Assembly (NCBI GenBank): GCA_902491565.1
Contig: CABUIE010000009.1
Span: forward strand, 18,533-82,532
Source of the DNA: an uncultured Collinsella sp.
GTDB lineage: Bacteria > Actinomycetota > Coriobacteriia > Coriobacteriales > Coriobacteriaceae
DNA: 64,000 nt
Direction: 5' to 3'
The notes beneath the pieces were generated by a model that was not told the origin of the DNA, searched no databases, and saw only the letters and a program-made list of their open reading frames with translations. A program made the position numbers and the translations under genes. This document shows, one piece after another, positions 51,667-58,643 of this stretch (positions within the stretch are counted from its first letter, which is position 1; each line of letters opens with the position of its first letter).

Positions 51667-52980
51667 CTACAGACGCTCGCGAACCGCCTCGACGACGTTG
51701 GCCAGATCGACGAGAACCTCGTCATGGCTCTGCATGTCGCGCACCTTGACCTCGCCGGCGGCAAGCTCGTCGCCACCCAGAACCAGGATGAGCTTGGCGC
51801 CTACCTTATCGGCCTGCTTAAACTGGGCCTTGAGCGAACGGCCCTGGTAGTCGGCCTCGGTCACGATGCCTGCGGCGCGAAGCTCCTGCGTAATGGCAAA
51901 GACGTTCTGACGCAGTTCCTTGCCGGCATTGGCGACATAGACGCACGGGGCCTCATCGGCACCCAGATCGCTGCCAAAGGCCTGCAGGGCCAGCAGGGCG
52001 CGCTCAAAACCGACGGCAAAGCCGACGCCCGCCGTGGGCTTGCCACCCTCGAGCTCGACCAGGCCATCGTAGCGGCCGCCGCCGCCGATGGAGCCGACGC
52101 CGGCGCCAGGGGCCTCGACCTCAAAGACGGTGCGGGTGTAGTAGTCCAGACCACGCACCAGGGTGGGATCCTCTACATACTCGATACCGGCAGCATCCAG
52201 ATAGCGCTTGACCTGCTCGTAGTGCTCGCGGCACTCGTCGCACAGGTTGTTACCCATCAGCGGAGCGTCGGCCATGATCTCGCGGCAATGGTCGTTCTTG
52301 CAGTCAAAGGCACGCAGCGGGTTAAGCTCGGCGCGCTCGCGGCACTCGTCGCACATCTCGTCTGCGTGATCGAGGATGAACTGCTTGACCTGCTCGCGGT
52401 AAGCCGGACGGCACTGGGCGTCACCCATCGAGTTGATGAGCAGACGGAGCTTGGAAAGGTCGAAGCCCAGACGCTTGTAGAACTCCATGAGCATGATGAT
52501 GCACTCGGCGTCTGCCGCCGGATCGGGAGCGCCGAGCCACTCGATGCCCACCTGGTGGAACTGGCGCAGGCGGCCCTTCTGGGGACGCTCGCCGCGGAAC
52601 ATGGCCTCGGCGTAGTACGCCTTAAACGGCGTGGAGCCCTGGGGCACCAGATTGTTCTCGACGACGGCGCGCACCACACCGGCCGTGCCCTCGGGACGAA
52701 GGGCCAGGCGCTGCTTGGGCTTAAGCTTGGTGTCGGTGCCCTCGGTAAAGACGCGCTCCAGGTTGGCGCCGCTAAACACGCGGAACATCTCCTTGCGCAC
52801 GACGTCGGTCGACTGGCCGATACCGTGGACAAACACGTCAACCTGCTCGATCGCGGGCGTCTCGATGGGCTTAAAGCCAAACGGCTCGAACACGCCGGCA
52901 GCAATCTGCTGCATCTTTTGCCAGGCGCGCATCTCGGCGCCGATAAGGTCGCGGGTTCCCTCCGCCTTCTGTGCCTGCAT
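51667..52980 (-). CDS. hisS: Histidyl-tRNA synthetase
   Basis: Class IIa synthetase of 437 aa. Motif 2 is MFRGERPQKGRLRQFHQVG, the histidine-binding loop is RGLDYYTRTVFE, and motif 3 is GFAVGFERALLAL. The insertion between motifs 2 and 3 has two CxxC pairs (CDECRERAELNP and CDECREHY), suggesting a zinc site. The ATG at 52980 follows AAAGG and is preferred over the in-frame TTG at 52986. Three stacked palindromes lie upstream. It is not joined to aspS. Confidence 0.96.
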   Translation of the reverse strand: MQAQKAEGTRDLIGAEMRAWQKMQQIAAGVFEPFGFKPIETPAIEQVDVFVHGIGQSTDVVRKEMFRVFSGANLERVFTEGTDTKLKPKQRLALRPEGTAGVVRAVVENNLVPQGSTPFKAYYAEAMFRGERPQKGRLRQFHQVGIEWLGAPDPAADAECIIMLMEFYKRLGFDLSKLRLLINSMGDAQCRPAYREQVKQFILDHADEMCDECRERAELNPLRAFDCKNDHCREIMADAPLMGNNLCDECREHYEQVKRYLDAAGIEYVEDPTLVRGLDYYTRTVFEVEAPGAGVGSIGGGGRYDGLVELEGGKPTAGVGFAVGFERALLALQAFGSDLGADEAPCVYVANAGKELRQNVFAITQELRAAGIVTEADYQGRSLKAQFKQADKVGAKLILVLGGDELAAGEVKVRDMQSHDEVLVDLANVVEAVRERL

Positions 52981-53037
52981 GGGCAAACACCTTTCTTTTG
53001 TATCGCGTCATAGGTAGTGGACATTATACGGCACAAA

Positions 53038-53113
53038 CACAAACAGCGGCGGTGCGTCTGACCGAACGAGGGTATGGGGACTCGTTCGGCCAGACGCGCC
53101 GCCGCTGTTTGTG
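53038..53113. repeat. Large palindrome P1 upstream of hisS
   Basis: Arms CACAAACAGCGGCGG (53038-53052) and CCGCCGCTGTTTGTG (53099-53113), extended inward by GCGTCTG..CGAACGAG and its complement. First of three stacked palindromes in the 304-bp gap 52981-53284, which holds no gene. Confidence 0.75.
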
Positions 53114-53175
53114 ATCCCTTTTCCTCCGTCCCCTTCGGATCACGTGATCCCTTGGGGACGGAGGAATAGGGATCA
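53112..53175. repeat. Palindrome P2: two head-to-head family F units
   Basis: Units TGATCCCTTTTCCTCCGTCC... (53112-53142) and its near mirror (53145-53175) form a dyad centred on GATCACGTGATC. Family F copy 1 at 18391-18421 has the same CCTCCGTCCCC core. Confidence 0.75.
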
Positions 53176-53186
53176 TTTCGTAGGCC

Positions 53187-53248
53187 CGTGGCCGCCTTGG
53201 AAACCGAATGATGGTACGAGCATCCATTCGGCTTCCAAGGCGGCCACG
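53187..53248. repeat. Large palindrome P3
   Basis: Arms starting CGTGGCCGCCTTGGAA (53187) and ending TTCCAAGGCGGCCACG (53248) around CATCCATTCGG and its near complement, with the loop TACGAG. It is directly upstream of the 3' end of the collapsed MFS gene. Confidence 0.75.
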
Positions 53249-53284
53249 GACAGAACGGGACGAACAGAAAAGAGCGACGGACGC

Positions 53285-53734
53285 CTACTCCCCCGCCACG
53301 CTCGCGCGCAGCTTGGCGGCGATGGGCTCGGATACCAGCAGGAACACGAGCATGACCACGGAGCACGCCAAGCACACGATCCAGGTGCTCGCAAAGGAGC
53401 CCGAAACGGCAAAGAGCACGTAGACCTGCCACAGCTCACCGACAAAGCTCATGCCAGCAAGCACCGCTGAGGTAGCGATAACGGTGAGCGAGCCCAATAT
53501 GCGGCCACTCACCTTATCGGCAACATGGCCGATAACGAGCGAACCCACGACACTCACCACGGTGGAGATAGCGTTGGAGATATTGTACTGGGCAAGCGTA
53601 ATCCCGAGGTCGCTGACGATCAGCAGCTGGAACATGCTCATGCAGTTGACGAAAATCGTGTAGCACGTGGCCATGATCACGAAGCCGGAGGCCACCACGA
53701 GCCAGCCGGGGAAGAACTTACGCTGCTGGGGCAT
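53285..53734 (-). pseudogene. MFS transporter with large in-frame internal deletion
   Basis: A 149-aa reading frame with an AAGGAGC ribosome site. Residues 1-116 match the N-terminal four helices of an oxalate/formate-antiporter-like MFS protein, with the GHVADKVSGRILGS loop between helices 2 and 3. Then, without a frame change, the sequence jumps to a last helix and basic tail (WIVCLACSVVMLVFLLVSEPIAAKLRASVAGE). A normal family member has about 400-430 aa and 12 helices, so roughly 270 residues are missing. It could still yield a five-helix membrane protein, but a transport function is unlikely. The deletion boundary lies near 53380-53395. Confidence 0.75.
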
Positions 53735-53774
53735 ACTGCTCCTTATTTAACAAACGAATAGCCGGCGCCGGGCG

Positions 53775-53864
53775 CCGGTAGTGCCCAAGATTGCCTTGAA
53801 AGACAAGGGCATAGGCCTTACGGCCATGCCCGCAGGTTTGAAAGGCAAGGTTGGGTACTACCGG
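53775..53864. repeat. Three-level nested palindrome at the amidohydrolase 3' end
   Basis: Outer CCGGTAGTGCCCAA with TTGGGTACTACCGG, middle TTGCCTT with AAGGCAA, inner GGGCAT.GGCC with GGCCATGCCC. It overlaps the stop codon of the minus-strand amidohydrolase gene, so the last codons are part of the structure. Confidence 0.75.
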
Positions 53865-55153
53865 TGGTCGGCGATATAGCCCAAAGCGACGGCGGCATAG
53901 GCCGCAGCACCGAGCGGCAGCTCGGCATCGTTAAAACGTGCCTTGGGATGGTGCTGGGCAAAGTGTTCGTCCGTGTCGGTTACGGCCGCGCCCACGGTAA
54001 AGTACGCACTCGGAATCTCGCTCGAGATAAGCGCGAAGTCCTCACTCGCCATGGCATGGAAAAGCGGCAAGAAAGCCGCCTTGGGCAGCACTGCGCCCAC
54101 ATAGCCAAGCGACGCCTGAGTCATATCGCTGTCGAGTACAAGCGGCGGAACATCCGAAAGCGTCTCGATGGTCGCCGGCGTACGATATGTTGTGGCAACG
54201 CCGTTAACGACCTCCGCGATGCGGGTCTTTAGGTGAGCCATGAGCTCAACATCAAAGCCGCGCAGCGTTCCCTCGAGCACGCAGGTGTCGGGAATGACGT
54301 TGGCCGCTTGGCCACCGGCAAACTTACCCACGGTCAGTGCGACCTCCTTGGCCGCCGGCACTTCGCGAGCAATGAGCTCCTGAAGCGCCAGGTGCACATG
54401 GACGCCGGCCGTGATGGGGTCGATGCAGATCTCGGGGCTCGAGCCATGTCCGCCCTTGCCCTGCAGCGTGATGCGGAAACCGTACACGCCCGAAAGCGCC
54501 GGGCTCCCATAGAGCACCAGGCCGAGCGGCGATTGGCTGTTAACATGCATGGCAAAAGCCGCCTGAGGACGCGGGTTCTCGAGCAAGCCGTCGGCGATGG
54601 CAGCGCGTGCCCCCTCAAAGGTCTCCTCGCCCGGCTGGAACAGCAGTTTGACGGTAGCGTTGGCGTCGACAAGCTCGGCCTCGCGGGCCTTGAGCAAGCG
54701 CGCCGCACCAAGCAGCGCCGTCGCGTGCATATCGTGACCGCAAGCATGCATGCAGCCGTTCGTAGAGGCGAAAGGCTCGCCCGACTCTTCGGCAACGGGC
54801 AGGGCATCCATGTCGCCACGCAGCATAATGACCGTTCCGGCCTGTTCGTCCGTGCAGACGCCATTGCCCTGGGCCGCGGTGGCACCGGCACCGACAAGGC
54901 CCACAACACAGGAACCATCGACGAGCGTGGCAAACGGGATGTCCATCTCGGCCAGGCGCGCTTGGATATACGCAGAGGTCTGCGGGAGGTCGTTACCAAG
55001 TTCGGGCGTCCGATGCAGATCGTGACGCCATGCGGCAAGCTCATCGGCAAAAGTTTGAGCCTCTTTGACCAGACTGTCGCCAATGGCGGCTTGCGCCGCC
55101 GCGGTGGCCTTGGGCGCTGATTGCGGTTGAAGATCGGACAGTGCTGGTGCCAT
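53858..55153 (-). CDS. M20 family amidohydrolase (IAA-amino acid hydrolase/hippurate hydrolase-like)
   Basis: Zinc- or manganese-dependent amidohydrolase of 431 aa, subfamily M20D. Metal-binding signatures are HACGHDMHATALLGAA, LLFQPGEETFEGA, the NSQSPLGL region, and SEDFALISSEIPS. The dimerisation domain starts near GKGGHGSSPEICIDPI. Likely substrates are N-acyl amino acids or small amides; the exact one is unknown. The ATG at 55153 has GGAGG upstream; a longer reading adds 18 poorly conserved residues. An EamA transporter gene lies 115 nt upstream on the same strand, but a terminator separates them. Confidence 0.88.
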   Translation of the reverse strand: MAPALSDLQPQSAPKATAAAQAAIGDSLVKEAQTFADELAAWRHDLHRTPELGNDLPQTSAYIQARLAEMDIPFATLVDGSCVVGLVGAGATAAQGNGVCTDEQAGTVIMLRGDMDALPVAEESGEPFASTNGCMHACGHDMHATALLGAARLLKAREAELVDANATVKLLFQPGEETFEGARAAIADGLLENPRPQAAFAMHVNSQSPLGLVLYGSPALSGVYGFRITLQGKGGHGSSPEICIDPITAGVHVHLALQELIAREVPAAKEVALTVGKFAGGQAANVIPDTCVLEGTLRGFDVELMAHLKTRIAEVVNGVATTYRTPATIETLSDVPPLVLDSDMTQASLGYVGAVLPKAAFLPLFHAMASEDFALISSEIPSAYFTVGAAVTDTDEHFAQHHPKARFNDAELPLGAAAYAAVALGYIADHR

Positions 55154-55237
55154 AGATGCCCTCCAGTAACGTTTTTGCAGCAAGCACTTTGATAGCGTAA
55201 AGTGCAAGGTACTACTTTAAGGGCGACGCATAAAAAA

Positions 55238-55257
55238 TGCCGCCCCGGGAGGCGGCG
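55238..55257 (-). terminator. Intrinsic terminator of the EamA gene
   Basis: Stem GCCGCC / GGCGGC with loop CCGGGA and a following ATTTTTTATG on the minus strand. Confidence 0.85.
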
Positions 55258-55268
55258 CAACAAATTGT

Positions 55269-56252
55269 TTACAATTGCGGGCGCGGCTTTCGACGCAAAA
55301 AATCGAAATGCGTCTCGCTCAAGATAATCGAAAGAAAGATGAGCGCGAAGCCGGCGAGCAGGCGCGAGGTGAGCGCCTCCCCCATCAGCAGCACCGAGAA
55401 CAGCACACCCGAAGGCGACTCCATCGAAAGGAGCAGCGAGCCCGTCGAAGCCGGGACATGCGCCAGGCCGACATTTTGGATGAGCAGAGCCACACATGTG
55501 CAGCCCACCGAGAGAAACGCCATCACACTGATAAAGCTCGGCGTCCAAACGGACAGCGGCGCTTGGATCTCGAATAGCAGCGACGAGATCAGGCTCAGCA
55601 CGCCGTTGCCCACAAACATCCAAAACGTGATGACGTTGATGTCCATCTTGCGGCCATACTTGGCGGTCACCGCCATCTGGATGGCAAAGAAGACCGCACC
55701 GCCCAGTGTGATGACATCGCCGACATTGAACTCGACGCTATCGAGCGCCACCAGACCAATGCCCGCCAGGCACAGCAACGCGGCGCCCAAGTTGTAACGG
55801 GTAAGCTTTTCGCCGCTTAGAACGTAGCTCGCAAACGGAACCAAGATGCAGTACGTGCCCGTCAAAAATGCACTCTTGCCCGCCGTGGTCTGTGCCAGGC
55901 CGATCGTCTGCAAACCGTAGGCACCCCACATGAGCGCGCCCATGCCAAGTCCAACAATCAGGTTTCGAGCGTTGAAATGGGCAACAATGCGCTCGTGGAA
56001 GATGGCAAGCATGACCAACGACGCCGGAAGAAAACGAATGTAGAGCAGCTCGAACACCGGAATAGTATCGAGCGCATCCTTCATGGTGGTGAAGGAATAG
56101 CCCCAGATGACCGCCACCGAAAGCAGCAAGACCTTCCAGAACAGCGGCGAGCGCGCACCGGCACCGCGAGAGGCACCGCCGGCACCTAGGTCTTCGCGGG
56201 CTACAGGGCTATCGGGCATATTCTCGATTTCGTTGGCAGCGTATTGGGCCAT
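55269..56252 (-). CDS. EamA/DMT family permease
   Basis: Membrane protein of 327 aa with ten helices in two five-helix EamA repeats (first about residues 40-165, second about 180-315). Family traits are WGYSFTTMKDALD near the start of repeat 1 and SMESPSGVLFSVLLMGEALTSRLLAGFALIFLSI near the end. It carries a polar 35-residue N-terminus. Such permeases export amino acids or metabolites; the substrate is unknown. The ATG at 56252 has a GAGGA site. Transcribed alone, with its own terminator. Confidence 0.88.
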   Translation of the reverse strand: MAQYAANEIENMPDSPVAREDLGAGGASRGAGARSPLFWKVLLLSVAVIWGYSFTTMKDALDTIPVFELLYIRFLPASLVMLAIFHERIVAHFNARNLIVGLGMGALMWGAYGLQTIGLAQTTAGKSAFLTGTYCILVPFASYVLSGEKLTRYNLGAALLCLAGIGLVALDSVEFNVGDVITLGGAVFFAIQMAVTAKYGRKMDINVITFWMFVGNGVLSLISSLLFEIQAPLSVWTPSFISVMAFLSVGCTCVALLIQNVGLAHVPASTGSLLLSMESPSGVLFSVLLMGEALTSRLLAGFALIFLSIILSETHFDFLRRKPRPQL

Positions 56253-56328
56253 GGAACATCCTCACACTCAATCTGGGCGTGGTGTCCGCACGCGTATGGC
56301 TGCGTGCCGCCTCATGGTCAAATAAAAA

Positions 56329-56358
56329 CGGGGCGCACCGGACCCCCGGCACGCCCCG
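56329..56358 (-). terminator. Intrinsic terminator of the YhgE pair
   Basis: Stem CGGGGCG / CGCCCCG with an inner CACCGGA / CCGGCA helix and a following TTTTTATTTG on the minus strand. Confidence 0.85.
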
Positions 56359-56453
56359 CTACTGTAGCAACAACCAGCGTTGCATCGCAATCCAGCATAA
56401 TAAAGTGTAAAACTGGAAGGCCTCGATGTTCTGACAGCGTTTACGTGTCTGAA

Positions 56454-58643
56454 CTAAATCAATTTGGTTGACTCCAGTTTTTCGATGATCCAGTCGTTGG
56501 CTTTGATGACCGGACGGCGGAAGACGACGCCCAGGGCCAGCGACGGGATCAGATAGCTTGCCAAGATACCCAGCTCAACCCAGTACTCCATATGATAGGC
56601 ACCGGCCATGGCGGCGTGCATGGCGTTGATGCCGTGAGTAAACGGCAGGAACGGATAGATCGCCTGGAACACGGGGCCGGTCATCTCGATGGGAAACGTG
56701 CCGCCCGAACCGCCGACCTGCATGACCAGCAGCACGACGGCGAGCGCCTTGCCGATATCGCCAAACGACACCGTAAGCGTGTAGACGATATTGGAGAACA
56801 CGAGACTCGCGACCCAGCCCGCCAGCACAAACTGCAGCGGGTTGTCGCACTGGATGCCAAAGAACAGGATGTCGCCCGCGCACACGAGCGTTGCCTGCAG
56901 CAGGGCCAGACCGCCAAAGAACAGGTAACGGCCCAGGTAGATCTCGTGCAAGCGCACGGGGATCAGCTCATTGATGAGTTCGTCGTCAACCGAGACCTTC
57001 ATCATGGCCGCCAGCACGATCGAGCCGACCCAGAGCGACAGAATCGTGTAGAACGGTGCCATGGCCGAACCGTAGTTGCGGATCGGATAGACCGGCTTGC
57101 GATCGAGCGCGACGGGGCCGGAAAGCGACACGGCCAGACCCTCGGGATCATTGCCGATCATCGTCTTGATCGTAGCGAGGTCATCCGACATCAAGGCGCC
57201 GTCGAGCTCGTCCTTAAACGCGCTGATCTTGTCCGACGCCTCGCCCAGCTGATCAGAAGCCTTGTTGACCAGCTTTGCAGCCTTGGAGAGGCCCTTTGCC
57301 AGCGAACCGGATGCGTCGGTCAGGCCGCCTACGGCGCTATCCAGGTCGCCCGAGATGCCATCAAGCGAGTCCAGAATGCCCGAAACCGTCTTCTTGAGCT
57401 CCTTGGCCTTAACCGAGAACGTGGAATCGTAATCGGATTTGGCACCCGCGATGCCGGCCTTGGCATCAGCGATGGCCTGATCGACCTCGGCACGCGAGTT
57501 GTTGACCTCGGCCATGCTATCGGAGAGAGACTTCGCGGTAGCCGCCAGATCCTTGGCATTGTTGCGGTACTCAACGGCGATTCTGCCCAGCGACGTCGCG
57601 GCGGACTTGAGGCCGTCCTTCAAATTCTCATCGCTCACCTGGTCGGCAAGGCTGCGGAGCTGATCGGCCATCGCATCGATATCCTTGGCGCGCGCATTGA
57701 GGGCCGCAGCGGCATCGTTGAGTTGGGACACCGTAAGGTCGACATGCTGGTTTGCGGTGTCGAACGCCTTCGCGAGCTCGGCAGACACATTGTCGAACGA
57801 ACCCGCGCTTCCGTCAATCGCGGCGTTGATGGCGTCGTTGGCGGCCTTCAGCGCTTCTTTGGAATCGCTCATGCCGCTCTTGGCATGCTCCATCAACTGC
57901 TTGGTCGACTCATCGACCGTACCCGTCTGCTGGAGCATACCGCTCGCCGACGTCAACGAATCGGACGTAGAGCTCAAAATGCCCGCCAGCGACGAAGCAT
58001 TAGCCTGAACGTCTTGCAGGTCCCCAATCGAATCGCCGAGCGTCGAGGACAGGTTGGCGATAAAGTTGCTGACCTGGTCGGTGCTCATGTAATCGAGCAG
58101 GCTGGACACCGTCTTAAGACCGATGCTCGTAATGGTCTCGGTAAAAGATTCGTTAACCTGGTTCTGAACGGCGCTCGAACCCTTCTCGGTCACGATCTGC
58201 GCAATGGCGTTGGCCTTCTGATTCTCGTAGAACTCGATATCGGCATGCTTCACGTCGGTCGAGAAAAGCGTCATCATGTCAGCGCTAAACGTTTTGGGGA
58301 TAACGACGGCAGCATAGTACGCGCCCGACTTAACGCCCTCGATAGCCTTTTCGCGATTGTTGAGCACAACCCAATCGAAGCTCTCGTTGCCGCGTAGGGT
58401 GGCGGTCACGTTTTCGCCCACGTTAACCTCGACGGGGATCAAATCGCTCTCGTAACCCTCATCGGTGTTGACCACGGCGATCTTAAGATTGCCGGTGTTG
58501 CCGTACGGATCCCAGCTGCCGGCGATGTTAAACCACGCGTACAGACACGGTACGATAATGAGGCCCATCACGACAACCAAGCCGATCACGGAGCGAGACA
58601 CGTTTTGGACATCGCGCTTAAACAGATGCAGGATGTTCTTCAT
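56454..58643 (-). CDS. YhgE/Pip-type membrane protein (second of a pair)
   Basis: Large membrane protein of 729 aa. An N-terminal helix (about residues 18-40) with VPCLYAWFNIAGSWDPYGNT is the YhgE/Pip signature. A long extracytoplasmic region rich in Ala, Ser and Asp (about 190-480) is predicted to be coiled coil. Five to six C-terminal helices form an ABC-2-like membrane domain. The family includes a phage infection protein; its normal role may be export or cell-wall related and is unclear. It starts right at the stop of the preceding gene, so the two form one translationally coupled operon. An MITE-like 18-mer overlaps its stop. Confidence 0.88.
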   Translation of the reverse strand: MKNILHLFKRDVQNVSRSVIGLVVVMGLIIVPCLYAWFNIAGSWDPYGNTGNLKIAVVNTDEGYESDLIPVEVNVGENVTATLRGNESFDWVVLNNREKAIEGVKSGAYYAAVVIPKTFSADMMTLFSTDVKHADIEFYENQKANAIAQIVTEKGSSAVQNQVNESFTETITSIGLKTVSSLLDYMSTDQVSNFIANLSSTLGDSIGDLQDVQANASSLAGILSSTSDSLTSASGMLQQTGTVDESTKQLMEHAKSGMSDSKEALKAANDAINAAIDGSAGSFDNVSAELAKAFDTANQHVDLTVSQLNDAAAALNARAKDIDAMADQLRSLADQVSDENLKDGLKSAATSLGRIAVEYRNNAKDLAATAKSLSDSMAEVNNSRAEVDQAIADAKAGIAGAKSDYDSTFSVKAKELKKTVSGILDSLDGISGDLDSAVGGLTDASGSLAKGLSKAAKLVNKASDQLGEASDKISAFKDELDGALMSDDLATIKTMIGNDPEGLAVSLSGPVALDRKPVYPIRNYGSAMAPFYTILSLWVGSIVLAAMMKVSVDDELINELIPVRLHEIYLGRYLFFGGLALLQATLVCAGDILFFGIQCDNPLQFVLAGWVASLVFSNIVYTLTVSFGDIGKALAVVLLVMQVGGSGGTFPIEMTGPVFQAIYPFLPFTHGINAMHAAMAGAYHMEYWVELGILASYLIPSLALGVVFRRPVIKANDWIIEKLESTKLI

